A DNA stretch of 64,000 nucleotides from Aliiroseovarius sp. M344 (GTDB taxonomy: Bacteria > Pseudomonadota > Alphaproteobacteria > Rhodobacterales > Rhodobacteraceae): NCBI RefSeq assembly GCF_025140835.1, contig NZ_CP081153.1, positions 620,001 through 684,000 of the forward strand. The letters are read 5' to 3'. The notes under the pieces are model-generated. The model was not told the DNA's origin, searched no databases, and worked only from the letters and a program-made list of their open reading frames with translations. The position numbers and the translations under genes were made by a program. Position 1 is the first letter of the stretch, and each line of letters begins with the position of its first letter. Shown here one piece after another: positions 55,507-64,000 of the stretch.

Positions 55507-56379
55507 TTAACCGGTCTGCGCCGTGACCATCTCCAAAAAGGCTGGCCATGCGTCTGGATCGTTGATTGTTTTGTCGCGGCAGGTGGGGTTGCAGAACCCC
55601 CAGACTTTGCCGTCCATCTCTAAGTAATCTGACACAGGATCGCCAGAATAGGGGCAGGCTGCATTCACAGATGGCCCAGCTGCGGGTTTGGCGACGCGAG
55701 GTGCCGGGCCGGGCCAATCAGCCAATGTTTGACCCTCGACATAGGGCACCGGATCGTAACGTTTGGTCAGTCCCAATGCCCGCCACCGACGGAAGGCAGG
55801 ATCGGATAGGTGCATGGCCACATAGGCCTGTGCTTTGGCTGACATCGTCAACCCGAACCCAGCAATTCGAGCTGCGACCGGGGCGAAGAAAACATCGGCC
55901 AGAGAATACTCTCCGAACAACCACGGGCCATTTGAGGATGTCAGCGCTGCCGCCCACAACTCTTCGACCCGCGCGATGTCATCCAAGACGCCGTCTGACG
56001 GGGAAAAGCCCGCGACCTGACCCAGCAGTTGCATCGGGCATTCTGCCCGAAGGTTTCCGAAGCCCGAGTGCATTTCGGCGGCAAACCAACGGGCTGTTGC
56101 ACGATCAGATGGATCAACTGGCCACAACCCTGCATCTGGATGACGCTCGGCCAATGTTTCGGCCATCGCAAGCGTATCGCCCACGACTGTCCCATCGGGC
56201 GTGCGCATCACCGGTACCAGCCGCGCTGGTGACAGGGGTGCCAGATCTGCCTTCATGGTCCCTGAATAAAGCCCAACAAGATGGGTGCGGTGCGGGATGG
56301 CAAAATTTTCAAACATCAGCCAGCCACGCAGGGACCAGCTGGAAAACGTGCGGTCGCCAATGTACAAGTCATAAGTCAT
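55507..56379 (-). CDS. Glutathione S-transferase with C-terminal Cys-rich YHS-like domain (290 aa)
   Basis: Residues 1 to about 80 form the thioredoxin-like GST domain (SSWSLRGWLMFENFAIP, LVPVMRTPDG, DTLAMAETLAE) and about 90-205 the all-helical domain. From about 240 there is an added small domain with CPYSGDPVSDY (Cys242), then GFCNPTC (Cys263, Cys267), resembling YHS/TRASH-type metal-binding modules. The GST family is clear; the fusion is unusual. It is a monocistronic gene between comM and the cobalamin-type pair. Confidence 0.85.
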   Translation of the reverse strand: MTYDLYIGDRTFSSWSLRGWLMFENFAIPHRTHLVGLYSGTMKADLAPLSPARLVPVMRTPDGTVVGDTLAMAETLAERHPDAGLWPVDPSDRATARWFAAEMHSGFGNLRAECPMQLLGQVAGFSPSDGVLDDIARVEELWAAALTSSNGPWLFGEYSLADVFFAPVAARIAGFGLTMSAKAQAYVAMHLSDPAFRRWRALGLTKRYDPVPYVEGQTLADWPGPAPRVAKPAAGPSVNAACPYSGDPVSDYLEMDGKVWGFCNPTCRDKTINDPDAWPAFLEMVTAQTG

Positions 56380-56436
56380 CTGGGAACCCTAACGTGGAAC
56401 CAAGGCCTGGCAAATATTCATTTGTGACGAGGCCAA

Positions 56437-57021
56437 TCAGGGAATGTGATTGATGAATGGGATCGCCCACCGGGCACCGTCCCAATCCAGCCGCGTGACC
56501 GATAGGTTATCGATCTTATGGCCAAGTGCAGCATAGGCTGACATGTCGCCGGCCCGTGCGATTTGGGTCAGGATCACGCCAAAATGGGCGACCGCGATGA
56601 TGTGGCGGTGGCCAGCCGCGTTGAACAGGTCGACCGTTTGCGACACCCGCGCAGACAGTTGGTTCCAGCTTTCCCCATTGGGAGCCATGTGATCGCCGGG
56701 CTCCTCCCAAAAAACACGCGACAGGTCTGGATCGCGGGTTGCGACCTTTTCCCAATGCATGCCGTCCCAGTCACCAAAATGAAACTCGCGCAGGTTCTTT
56801 TGATGGGCCAGCCTTGTGCGGCCATCCGCGACAGCGTCCGCTGTCGCCACGGCGCGCGAAAGATCGGATGACACCAGCGCCGCGCCTTTGGGCAGGTGGT
56901 CCGATAGGCGGGACAGGGCGCCTTGGTCTGATAAGTCGGCGGGCAGGTCGCGCCACCCTACCATGTTTTTTGCATGGGTCGGCCCATGGCGCACCCACCA
57001 CCAACTGACAGGTCCGGTCAT
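56437..57021 (-). CDS. Histidine phosphatase, probable alpha-ribazole phosphatase (194 aa)
   Basis: This phosphoglycerate-mutase-like phosphatase has the catalytic RHG (WWVRHGPTH) at the N-terminus, Glu in LREFHFGDWDG and a second His in VAHFG. Its ATG overlaps the cobU stop by four bases, so a role in cobalamin nucleotide-loop assembly, as CobC alpha-ribazole-5'-phosphate phosphatase, is likely. The context supports the assignment; the sequence alone would not separate it from related phosphatases. Confidence 0.78.
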   Translation of the reverse strand: MTGPVSWWWVRHGPTHAKNMVGWRDLPADLSDQGALSRLSDHLPKGAALVSSDLSRAVATADAVADGRTRLAHQKNLREFHFGDWDGMHWEKVATRDPDLSRVFWEEPGDHMAPNGESWNQLSARVSQTVDLFNAAGHRHIIAVAHFGVILTQIARAGDMSAYAALGHKIDNLSVTRLDWDGARWAIPFINHIP

Positions 57022-57560
57022 GGCGCGCCCTGTGGAAGTGCGCCCTTCAGAACAAGCGGCAGGCCCGCCATCACTGCTACGACCAGATCAGATCGTGCCG
57101 CGAGCCGCTGGTTTAGCTCGCCCTGTGCTTGCCGAAATTGCCGCGCTAGCGCGTTTTCCGGCACAATCCCCGCACCGACTTCGTTTGAGACCACAACAAC
57201 CGGAGCTTCGCAGGCTGTCAGAGCGGAAAACAGGTGGCTCTCTGCATCAGCAAGGTCCGCGTCAGCAAACAGTTGATTGGAAAGCCACATTGTCGCGCAA
57301 TCAAGCAAAACGACTTCGGTCGGGTCAGCGTCGGCCAAGGCATCTGCAACGTTATCTGGTGCCTCGATCGTGCGCCAACCTGCCCCGCGTCGCGCTTGAT
57401 GGCGTGCTATTTTCACGGACATCTCAGTATCGTGGGCTTGGGCTGTTGCAACATAAACCAAGGGCCGCTGGGTCGTCACGACCAGCCGTTCAGCATAGTC
57501 AGACTTGCCCGAAGCAGCGCCGCCCAGAACGAGCGTCAGAGGAGGAAGAGAAACCTTCAT
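57018..57560 (-). CDS. cobU: Adenosylcobinamide kinase / guanylyltransferase CobU (180 aa)
   Basis: This bifunctional enzyme phosphorylates adenosylcobinamide and transfers GMP to it in cobalamin assembly. The P-loop LVLGGAASGKSDYAERL, VYVATAQAHDTEM, RRGAGWRTIEAP and VVVSNEVGAGIVPENALAR are typical of CobU/CobP. No cobalamin riboswitch pattern was found in the short upstream region shared with the divergent ChaN-like gene. Confidence 0.93.
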   Translation of the reverse strand: MKVSLPPLTLVLGGAASGKSDYAERLVVTTQRPLVYVATAQAHDTEMSVKIARHQARRGAGWRTIEAPDNVADALADADPTEVVLLDCATMWLSNQLFADADLADAESHLFSALTACEAPVVVVSNEVGAGIVPENALARQFRQAQGELNQRLAARSDLVVAVMAGLPLVLKGALPQGAP

Positions 57561-57642
57561 AGGGTTTGCCTAGCACTGCGACACGGGGTCCGCCAAGACG
57601 AAAGCGCTTGAGGTGCAGGTCGGTCGATCATAGCCTTACCCC

Positions 57643-58431
57643 ATGAGACTTATTTCCCTGATCGCCGTAATTCTTGCCCCAACATCGGCATTGTCATTCG
57701 ATACAACGCCTAGCGCCGATGATTTGGCGCTTATGGCTGACGCTGACGTCGTGATCGTCGGGGAAACACATGACAACCCCGCCCATCATGCGGTTCAGGC
57801 CGAGATCGTGGCTGCGCTCGACCCACCTGCCTTGGTGATCGAGATGTTGACCCCGGATCAGGTGGCGGAGCTAGAGAAAGACAAGCCCGGATACAGCGCA
57901 GGATGGGAGGACGCAGGTTGGCCTGATTACGCAATGTATTTGCCCGTGTTTTCAGCATCAGAGGCAAAAATCTTTGGCGCAGCCGTGCCGCGTGACGTGG
58001 CCCGGGCGAGTTATTCTGACGGGGTGGCTGTTCATTTCGAAGGCGATGATGCGTTGTTTGGGCTGGACCAGCCCCTTCCCAAGGATCAACACGATCAGCG
58101 GCTTGATCTCCAGTTCGCCGCTCATTGCGAGGCGATGCCCCGCGTCGCGCTTGGCGGTATGATCGAAGTCCAGCGGCTGCGTGACGCAACGCTTGCCAAG
58201 GTCACGCTTGAAGCGCTGGACGCAACCGGCAGCCCCGTCGTGATCATCACCGGAAACGGTCATGCGCGGTCCGATTGGGGGGTTCCGGCAGCTTTGAAGC
58301 TGGCGCGCCCGGACCTGAATGTGATCAGTATTGGCCAAGCCGAGGATGGTTTTGCCCCTGAAGGTGGGTTTGACCTGATCTATGATGCGCCGGGTGTCGA
58401 CCGGCCCGATCCTTGCGACACCTTCAAGTAA
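57643..58431 (+). CDS. ChaN family haem-binding-type protein (262 aa)
   Basis: A short signal peptide (about residues 1-18) leads to a domain with VVIVGETHDNPAHHAVQAEI, PALVIEM and the late VIITGNGHARSDWGVPA, all landmarks of the ChaN/DUF399 family. Family members bind haem in iron uptake. No lipobox Cys is visible at the cleavage site, so it is probably a soluble periplasmic form. It is monocistronic and divergent from cobU. Confidence 0.82.
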   Translation: MRLISLIAVILAPTSALSFDTTPSADDLALMADADVVIVGETHDNPAHHAVQAEIVAALDPPALVIEMLTPDQVAELEKDKPGYSAGWEDAGWPDYAMYLPVFSASEAKIFGAAVPRDVARASYSDGVAVHFEGDDALFGLDQPLPKDQHDQRLDLQFAAHCEAMPRVALGGMIEVQRLRDATLAKVTLEALDATGSPVVIITGNGHARSDWGVPAALKLARPDLNVISIGQAEDGFAPEGGFDLIYDAPGVDRPDPCDTFK

Positions 58432-58504
58432 CCCACGCGCAACTGCCCATTGAACCCTTCGCCCCTGTCCCGTAACTATTTGAAGAACTTAAAAGGGGAC
58501 GATC

Positions 58505-59710
58505 ATGCTGGCTGGTAAACATATCCTTTTGATTATTGGCGGCGGTATTGCCGCCTTCAAATCGCTGGACCTGATCCGGCGGCTGCGTGAACGCGGGGCC
58601 GAGGTTACACCAGTGATTACACGCGCCGGGCAAGAATTCGTGACGCCGCTTTCCGCCTCGAGCCTGTCAGCGAACAAGGTCTATACCGAGTTGTTTGACC
58701 TGACCGATGAGGCCGAGATGGGTCACATCGAGCTTAGTCGCGCCGCTGATCTGGTCGTCGTTGCCCCCGCCACTACAGATCTGCTGGGCAAGATGGCGGG
58801 TGGGTTGGCGAACGACCTTGCCTCGACCCTTCTGATGGCGACGGACAAACGGGTGCTGGTCGCGCCTGCGATGAATGTGCGGATGTGGGAGCATCCGGCC
58901 TGTCAGCGCAATGTCGAGACTCTGAAAGCCGATGGCGTGTTGTTTGTCGGTCCAACTGACGGCGCAATGGCTTGTGGAGAGTTCGGGCCAGGCCGGATGT
59001 CCGAGCCGCTTGAAATTGTCGCTGCCGTTGAGGCTGCGCTGATGGATGGACCGCTGAAAGGAAAGCATGTGCTTGTGACGTCTGGACCGACCCATGAACC
59101 AATTGACCCGGTGCGCTACATCGCGAACCGATCTTCGGGGGCGCAGGGTACTGCTTTGGCGCGCGCGTTGTCGGCGCTGGGCGCTGACGTCACCTTTGTG
59201 ACCGGGCCCGCAGATGTGCCACCGCCTGAGGGTGTAAACGTCGTAAAGGTGCAAAGTGCTGCGCAGATGTTGGACGCTGTGCAATCCGCGCTGCCGGCTG
59301 ATGCCGCAGTGTTTGCAGCGGCGGTCGCAGATTGGCGCGTGGCATCGGCATCCAGCAGTAAGATCAAAAAGGACCAGAAAGGCGGTCTGCCTGTTCTGGA
59401 GTTCGCCGAGAACCCCGATATTCTGGCGACAATCAGCCAGATGAAGAAAGGTCGGCCCGGCCTTGTCGTTGGCTTTGCAGCTGAAACAGATGATGTGATT
59501 GCCAATGCCGCGGCCAAGCGGAAGCGCAAAGGGTGCGACTGGATCGTGGCCAATGATGTCAGCCCGGAAACGGGCATAATGGGCGGGTCCGAGAACGCGG
59601 TGACGCTGATTTCAGAGACGGGCGCGGATGAATGGCCGCGCATGGGGAAGGATGACGTGGCACGCCAACTGGCCACCCGGATCGCTGACGCAATCGGAGA
59701 AGGTGCGTGA
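58505..59710 (+). CDS. coaBC: Bifunctional phosphopantothenoylcysteine decarboxylase/synthetase CoaBC (401 aa)
   Basis: The N-terminal flavoprotein CoaC domain (about 1-185; [44 protein letters not shown]) and C-terminal CoaB domain (about 186-401; [28 protein letters not shown]) make two steps of coenzyme A synthesis. AAAAGGGG precedes the ATG. It is followed directly by dut with a TGATG overlap, the usual bacterial coaBC-dut pairing. Confidence 0.96.
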   Translation: MLAGKHILLIIGGGIAAFKSLDLIRRLRERGAEVTPVITRAGQEFVTPLSASSLSANKVYTELFDLTDEAEMGHIELSRAADLVVVAPATTDLLGKMAGGLANDLASTLLMATDKRVLVAPAMNVRMWEHPACQRNVETLKADGVLFVGPTDGAMACGEFGPGRMSEPLEIVAAVEAALMDGPLKGKHVLVTSGPTHEPIDPVRYIANRSSGAQGTALARALSALGADVTFVTGPADVPPPEGVNVVKVQSAAQMLDAVQSALPADAAVFAAAVADWRVASASSSKIKKDQKGGLPVLEFAENPDILATISQMKKGRPGLVVGFAAETDDVIANAAAKRKRKGCDWIVANDVSPETGIMGGSENAVTLISETGADEWPRMGKDDVARQLATRIADAIGEGA

Positions 59711-60174
59711 TGCCAACAATCTATGTTACCCGCGACGAAGGCTCTGACCCAATACTGCCGCTTCCCAGCTATGAGACACCGGGGTCGGCAGGGGCAGATT
59801 TACGCGCCGATTTGCCGGGTGCGGACCGCGAAACAGGCTGGACACTTGCCCCGATGGAGCGCCGCATCGTGCCAACAGGTCTGCGCGTCGAAATCCCCGA
59901 AGGGTTCGAGATGCAAATCCGTCCCCGTTCAGGCCTGGCAGCCAAACACGGCGTAACGCTCGCCAACGCCCCCGGAACGATCGACAGCGATTATCGCGGG
60001 CCCCTTGGTGTGATCCTGATCAACCTCGGCGCAGAGAACTTTGTCGTCGGGCATGGCGACCGCATTGCGCAAGCTGTGATCGCACCCGTTCTGCAAGCGG
60101 ACTATCAGCAGGTCGACGCTCTGTATGACACGACGCGTGGCGCAGGCGGGTTCGGGTCGACCGGCCGTGGCTAA
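59710..60174 (+). CDS. dut: dUTP diphosphatase Dut (154 aa)
   Basis: This trimeric dUTPase hydrolyses dUTP to dUMP, keeping uracil out of DNA. The five motifs are visible, including [44 protein letters not shown] and the C-terminal [10 protein letters not shown] take the ATG at 59710 that overlaps the coaBC stop (TGATG) rather than the GTG three bases upstream. Confidence 0.97.
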   Translation: MPTIYVTRDEGSDPILPLPSYETPGSAGADLRADLPGADRETGWTLAPMERRIVPTGLRVEIPEGFEMQIRPRSGLAAKHGVTLANAPGTIDSDYRGPLGVILINLGAENFVVGHGDRIAQAVIAPVLQADYQQVDALYDTTRGAGGFGSTGRG

Positions 60175-60186
60175 GCGGAGGCGGCG

Positions 60187-61218
60187 TTGATTTGGGTTCT
60201 GATATGGGCGGCGGTTATCTGGATTGGCGGCGGGTTCGCGGGCCTAAGCACCGCACGGCGCTGGCAGTTAACTGCTCTGCTCGGCGCAGTTGTTCTTCTG
60301 AGCCACGCGGTTTTGCCGGACGGGTCCGGTATCCGCCGAGCATTGGGCGGTAACTTTGCCTCTTGGGCCGTAGGGTTCGCCGTCATAGCTCTGGCCGCTT
60401 TGTATGGCCGCGGTGTGGCGTGGCTTAAGGCCCGCGCGCCCAAGCCAGTGTTGCATGACACGGCAGACGGTCCTTTCACAGATACCGAGCTTAACCGATA
60501 TGCCCGCCATATTGTGTTGCGCGAAATCGGTGGACCGGGACAGGTCGCGCTGAAAAACGCGCGCGTGTTGGTGGTGGGCGCTGGCGGGTTGGGATCGCCG
60601 GTCTTGCTTTATTTGGCAGCAGCGGGCGTGGGAACAATCGGCGTTATTGACGATGATGTGGTCGACAACTCGAACCTGCAACGACAAGTTATCCACAAAG
60701 ACGCGGATATTGGCACGCCCAAGGTCTTCTCGGCCGAAGCCGCGATGCGCGCGCAAAACCCAGTAATCATGGTGCGCCCTTACAATCGTCGCCTGACGGC
60801 AGATGTCGCCGAAGAACTGATCAGCGATTATGATCTGGTGCTGGAAGGCACGGATAACTTCGAAACGCGCTATCTGGTCAATCAGATCGCAACAAAGCTG
60901 GGCAAACCGATGATTGGCGGCGCGCTGAGCCAGTGGGAAGGCCAGGTGGCCACCTTTGATCCTGCCAATGGTGCGCCCTGTTATCAGTGTATCTTTCCCG
61001 AAGCCCCAGCCCCCGGTCTGGCCCCCAGTTGCTCTGAGGCCGGGGTGGTTGGCCCGTTGCCCGGCATTATCGGGTCGATCATGGCCACCGAGGCGATCAA
61101 GGAAATCACCGGCGCAGGCGAAGGGTTGCGTGGGCGGTTGCTTATTTATGACGCGATGTATGCGGAAATGCGGGTGATCAGAACGTCCAAGCGCGAAGGC
61201 TGCCCCTGCTGTGGTTGA
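60187..61218 (+). CDS. ThiF/MoeB-type E1 enzyme with N-terminal membrane domain (343 aa)
   Basis: The first ~85 residues contain three hydrophobic helices (about 2-22, 28-44, 58-76) not found in classic MoeB or ThiF. The rest is a complete adenylating E1: the nucleotide loop VVGAGGLGSPVL (130-140), catalytic residues in DNSNLQRQ, GTDNFETRYL, two Cys pairs for zinc (Cys265/Cys268 and Cys339/Cys342), and Cys282 in SCSEAGVVGPLPG. It likely activates the C-terminal Gly-Gly of a ubiquitin-like sulfur carrier such as MoaD or ThiS, here tethered to the membrane. The start is TTG 60187 with GGAGG at 60177-60181. It overlaps the next gene by eight bases. Confidence 0.87.
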   Translation: MIWVLIWAAVIWIGGGFAGLSTARRWQLTALLGAVVLLSHAVLPDGSGIRRALGGNFASWAVGFAVIALAALYGRGVAWLKARAPKPVLHDTADGPFTDTELNRYARHIVLREIGGPGQVALKNARVLVVGAGGLGSPVLLYLAAAGVGTIGVIDDDVVDNSNLQRQVIHKDADIGTPKVFSAEAAMRAQNPVIMVRPYNRRLTADVAEELISDYDLVLEGTDNFETRYLVNQIATKLGKPMIGGALSQWEGQVATFDPANGAPCYQCIFPEAPAPGLAPSCSEAGVVGPLPGIIGSIMATEAIKEITGAGEGLRGRLLIYDAMYAEMRVIRTSKREGCPCCG

Positions 61219-61693
61219 TCTGGAGCTTGCACCGCTCAGCGTTGCCGACGCCCCCGGTTTGTTCGCTTTCGAGGTCAAGAACAGAACATGGTTTGAGGAA
61301 AATGTCGGACCCCGCCCCGACACCTATTGGGACCTTGCCACCCTGACCGAGATCGTGCGCGAGCAAGTGCAGGCTGGTGAGTTGATGTTCCTGCTGAAAA
61401 GTGGCGGCAAAATACTTGGGCGTGTCAACCTGACCGCGGCCGATAACGGTATGGCGCAACTGGGTTATCGCATCGGTCAATCCCATACCGGACAGGGCAT
61501 TGCGACGCAGGCAGTCGCGATGGCGCTGCAAAAAGCGGTCGATCAAGGATTATGGGCGCTTGAGGCTCGTGTGCTGCTGAACAACCCGGCGTCGAAACGG
61601 GTGCTGGAAAAGGTTGGGTTCTACCGAACTGGTCACGACAGTATCGGCGATCTGGAGTGCGAAACTTTTCGACGCGACCTCGATCAAGACTGA
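61211..61693 (+). CDS. GNAT family N-acetyltransferase, RimJ/RimL-like (160 aa)
   Basis: This is a single GNAT domain with the acetyl-CoA-binding region YRIGQSHTGQGIATQAVAMAL and a C-terminal LNNPASKRVLEKVGF, the pattern of RimJ/RimL-type acetyltransferases. It starts at GTG 61211, eight bases inside the E1 gene. The acceptor is unknown. Confidence 0.83.
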   Translation: MVDLELAPLSVADAPGLFAFEVKNRTWFEENVGPRPDTYWDLATLTEIVREQVQAGELMFLLKSGGKILGRVNLTAADNGMAQLGYRIGQSHTGQGIATQAVAMALQKAVDQGLWALEARVLLNNPASKRVLEKVGFYRTGHDSIGDLECETFRRDLDQD

Positions 61694-61770
61694 AAGCCGG
61701 GAACTTCTGCGCCGAGTCTCTGGTAATCCCGTCGCCCGCCACATAGCTTCTTGCGAAAGGAGATCAGCTG

Positions 61771-63795
61771 ATGACCAATCCGCTTCTGGCCCAATGGGAC
61801 ACGCCGTTCAACCTGCCGCCTTTCGATGTGATCAAGGACGGCGATTTCGAACCGGCATTTGATGCCGCTTTGGAAGACACGCGGGCGGCGATTCGAAAGA
61901 TCACCGATACCGACGGCAATCCGACCTTTGCCAATACAATTGAGGCATTGGAGCTTTCTGACGCATCACTCGATCAGGTGCTCAGCGTGTTTTACAACGT
62001 CGCTGGGGCCGACAGCACGCCTGTCCGAGAAGAACTACAGCGCAAGTTCTCGCCGCGGCTGGCCGCGTTTTCATCCGAAGTGACGATGAATGAAGCGCTT
62101 TTTGCCCGTATCGAAGCCCTTTGGCAAGCGCGCGACACGCTGGACCTGACCGATGAACAAGCCCGCGTTCTGATGCTGACCCGTCGCCGGTTTGTGCGCT
62201 CTGGCGCTTTACTTGAAGGTGCCGATCGCGAACGCTTGAAAGCCGTGCAGGAAAAACTCGCCACATTAGGGACGGACTTCACCCAGAATCTATTGTCGGA
62301 TGAACGCTCGTGGTTCATGCCGTTGAAGGATGCAGACTTGGCAGGCTTGCCGGATTTCGTGATCAATGCCGCCCGTGCTGCCGGGGCCGAGAAAGACAGC
62401 GAAGGCCCGGCAATCACGCTTGCACGGTCCGTGATCACGCCGTTTTTGCAGCATTCTCCCCGACGCGATCTGCGCGAAAAGGCTTATCTTGCCTATACCG
62501 CGCGTGGCGCAAATGGCGACAAGACAGACAACCGCGCGATTGCTGCAGAGACTTTGTCTCTGCGCGAAGAACGAGCCCGCCTTTTGGGCTATGAAAACTT
62601 CGCCCAGTTCAAACTGGAAACCGAGATGGCCGGGCACCCGGACCGCGTCCGCGAATTGTTGATGCAAGTTTGGGAGCCAGCCCGGAAAGCCGCAATGGCC
62701 GATTCTGTTAAAATGACAGAAATGCTGCATTCGAATGGTTACAACGGCGAGCTGGAGCCGTGGGACTGGCACTATTACGCGGAACGGCGTCGCGAGGCCG
62801 AACATGATTTGGACGAGGCCGAGATCAAGCCCTACCTGCAACTTGACCGCATGATCGACGCTGTATTCGACACCGCACATCGCCTGTTTGGCCTGGAATT
62901 CGCACCGCTGGATGTCTCGCTTTATCACTCGGACGCCCGCGCGTGGGATGTAACGCGAGGTGGTAAGCATCTGGCCGTGTTCATAGGGGATTATTTTGCC
63001 CGTGGATCAAAACGGTCGGGGGCATGGTGTTCTGCGATGCGCAGCCAGCAGAAACTCGCAGCCGATATTCGCCCTGTCGTTGTGAATGTCTGCAATTTCG
63101 CCAAGCCAGAAGCGGGGCAGGCGGCTCTTCTGTCTTGGGATGACGCGCGCACTTTGTTTCACGAGTTTGGCCACGCGCTCCATCAGATGCTGTCGGATGT
63201 GACCTATCCCTCGATTTCAGGCACATCGGTGGCGCGCGATTTTGTGGAGCTTCCCAGCCAGCTTTATGAACACTGGCTGGAAGTGCCTGAGGTTTTGGGA
63301 AAATTCGCAACTCATGCCGAAACGGGTCAGCCGATGCCGCAGAAACTCTTGCAGCGATTGTTGGCCGCATCGACTCATGACACAGGGTTCCAGACGGTCG
63401 AATTTCTGTCCTCGGCGCTGGTGGATCTTGATTTCCACGATGGTCCCGCGCCCGTTGACGCAATGGCCGCGCAGCAAGCGACGCTTGACCGCATTGGAAT
63501 GCCTGCCGCGATCAGGATGCGCCATGCGACACCGCATTTCGCCCATGTATTCGCTGGCGACGGCTATTCATCGGGCTATTACAGCTACATGTGGTCCGAG
63601 GTGATGGACGCAGATGCGTTCGAGGCTTTCAAGGAAACCGGCGATGCTTTCGATCCGGAAATGGCCAAAAAGTTGGAGTATCACATCCTGTCCAAAGGCG
63701 GCTCGGTCGAGGCGAAAGACCTGTACGCCGCATTTCGCGGGCGGTTGCCGGGCGTCGACGCTTTGCTCAAAGGGCGCGGTCTGGCCGACGCATAG
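61771..63795 (+). CDS. M3-family zinc metallopeptidase, oligopeptidase A / Dcp-like (674 aa)
   Basis: This thimet-oligopeptidase-family enzyme has the zinc motif HEFGH (His464-Glu465-His468) and the family flanks VARDFVELPSQLYEHW and GYSSGYYSYMWSE. There is no signal peptide, so it is cytosolic and probably trims short peptides. AAAGGAG lies just upstream of the ATG. Whether it is a dipeptidyl carboxypeptidase (Dcp) or oligopeptidase A (PrlC) cannot be decided here; length (674 aa) fits either. Confidence 0.92.
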   Translation: MTNPLLAQWDTPFNLPPFDVIKDGDFEPAFDAALEDTRAAIRKITDTDGNPTFANTIEALELSDASLDQVLSVFYNVAGADSTPVREELQRKFSPRLAAFSSEVTMNEALFARIEALWQARDTLDLTDEQARVLMLTRRRFVRSGALLEGADRERLKAVQEKLATLGTDFTQNLLSDERSWFMPLKDADLAGLPDFVINAARAAGAEKDSEGPAITLARSVITPFLQHSPRRDLREKAYLAYTARGANGDKTDNRAIAAETLSLREERARLLGYENFAQFKLETEMAGHPDRVRELLMQVWEPARKAAMADSVKMTEMLHSNGYNGELEPWDWHYYAERRREAEHDLDEAEIKPYLQLDRMIDAVFDTAHRLFGLEFAPLDVSLYHSDARAWDVTRGGKHLAVFIGDYFARGSKRSGAWCSAMRSQQKLAADIRPVVVNVCNFAKPEAGQAALLSWDDARTLFHEFGHALHQMLSDVTYPSISGTSVARDFVELPSQLYEHWLEVPEVLGKFATHAETGQPMPQKLLQRLLAASTHDTGFQTVEFLSSALVDLDFHDGPAPVDAMAAQQATLDRIGMPAAIRMRHATPHFAHVFAGDGYSSGYYSYMWSEVMDADAFEAFKETGDAFDPEMAKKLEYHILSKGGSVEAKDLYAAFRGRLPGVDALLKGRGLADA

Positions 63796-63797
63796 GT

Positions 63798-64000
63798 TTA
63801 GTCGTTTTGACGCGAGGGATCATCGGGGTGCGGTGTCACCCCGACCGGGTCCTTGTGGATCATCACATCCGTGTCTGGATAGGTGTGCAGTATCGCGCGC
63901 CGTAAGCTGGCGCCGATCGCATGAGCCTCCTCAAGGCTTTGCGCGCCGTCCAGTTCGATATGCATATTGACGAAAGTGATCGAGCCTGATCGGCGGGTTT
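63798..64000 (-). CDS. Cation diffusion facilitator family transporter, C-terminal part (cut by the window)
   Basis: The minus strand from the window edge to TAA at 63798-63800 encodes 67 residues containing FVNMHIELDG, LEEAHAIGASLRRAIL and the ending DTDVMIHKDPVGVTP. This is the cytosolic domain that follows the membrane part of CDF (FieF/ZitB-like) transporters of Zn2+, Fe2+ or Mn2+. The 5' part lies outside the window, so the metal cannot be judged. It converges on the M3 peptidase gene with two bases between. Confidence 0.85.
   Translation of the reverse strand, partial: TRRSGSITFVNMHIELDGAQSLEEAHAIGASLRRAILHTYPDTDVMIHKDPVGVTPHPDDPSRQND

Noticed and set aside
57561..57642. Cobalamin riboswitch upstream of cobU
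   Set aside because: The interval is only 82 bases and shows no B12-box-like sequence or suitable helices.
1..64000. CRISPR arrays, insertion sequences, tRNA or rRNA genes, prophage genes
   Set aside because: On reading both strands I found no regularly spaced repeats, transposase or integrase motifs, tRNA cloverleaf ends or rRNA blocks. Weak or degenerate copies could escape a reading without tools.

Overview
The window looks like chromosomal DNA of an alphaproteobacterium of the Rhodobacteraceae (roseobacter/Rhodobacter group). This rests on about 60% G+C in sampled lines, dense operons with ATGA/GTGA overlaps, and typical gene pairs: glnD-murJ, hisS-hisZ-hisG, rsmI-yraN-gshB, xdhABC with a BMP-type ABC transporter, and AAA ATPase with DUF6638. 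No rRNA, tRNA, CRISPR array, insertion sequence, integrase or phage gene was seen.

Layout. 1-5.1 kb: a rightward operon of an AAA ATPase, a low-G+C TIGR02391/Ymh gene with a HEPN-like R-x4-H motif, a DUF6638 protein, a small two-helix membrane protein and a DUF1523 membrane protein, closed by a terminator. 5.1-8.5 kb (leftward): deoC and a tandem aldehyde dehydrogenase, a route from deoxyribose-5-phosphate to acetate. 8.8-14.4 kb (rightward): a complete oligopeptide ABC transporter, oppABCDF. 14.4-17.6 kb: copper homeostasis (copZ, copA, cueR) with a MerR-type operator-promoter. 17.7-21.3 kb: a Pat-type lysine acetyltransferase followed by an HDAC-family deacetylase. 21.3-23.0 kb: a FAD amine oxidase and a secreted EF-hand protein.

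23.1-33.1 kb (leftward): one eight-gene purine unit, xdhA-xdhB-xdhC-ATPase-permease-permease-K+ channel-BMP binding protein, with a perfect 12-bp GntR-like palindrome in the upstream intergenic region next to a VOC-family gene. 33.8-41.3 kb: dnaE, an ACP-like gene with an unusual segment order, slyX, then hisS-hisZ-hisG. 41.3-43.3 kb: DUF2461, hemerythrin and a triple Fe-S protein. 43.5-50.8 kb: trpS, a rhomboid-like protein whose catalytic His is replaced by Glu, murJ, glnD and an LpoA-like lipoprotein. 50.8-55.5 kb: rsmI, yraN, gshB, an alpha/beta hydrolase and comM/yifB. 55.5-57.6 kb: a GST with a C-terminal Cys domain, then a ribazole-phosphatase-like gene and cobU. 57.6-63.8 kb: ChaN-like protein, coaBC, dut, a membrane-anchored ThiF/MoeB E1, a GNAT enzyme and an M3 peptidase. 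The right edge cuts a cation diffusion facilitator gene.

Most of the window is ordinary housekeeping and transport. The best candidate for something not yet described is the left-end operon: an apparently acquired HEPN-like gene (about 40-43% G+C in three sampled lines, against about 58-62% in its neighbours) sits between the AAA ATPase and DUF6638 genes with stop-start overlaps at both ends. Secondary candidates are the Ser-less ACP-like protein with apparently permuted segments, the membrane-anchored E1 enzyme, the pseudo-rhomboid, and the potassium channel inside the purine uptake operon. G+C values are hand counts on single 60-base lines; I ran no alignments or database searches.
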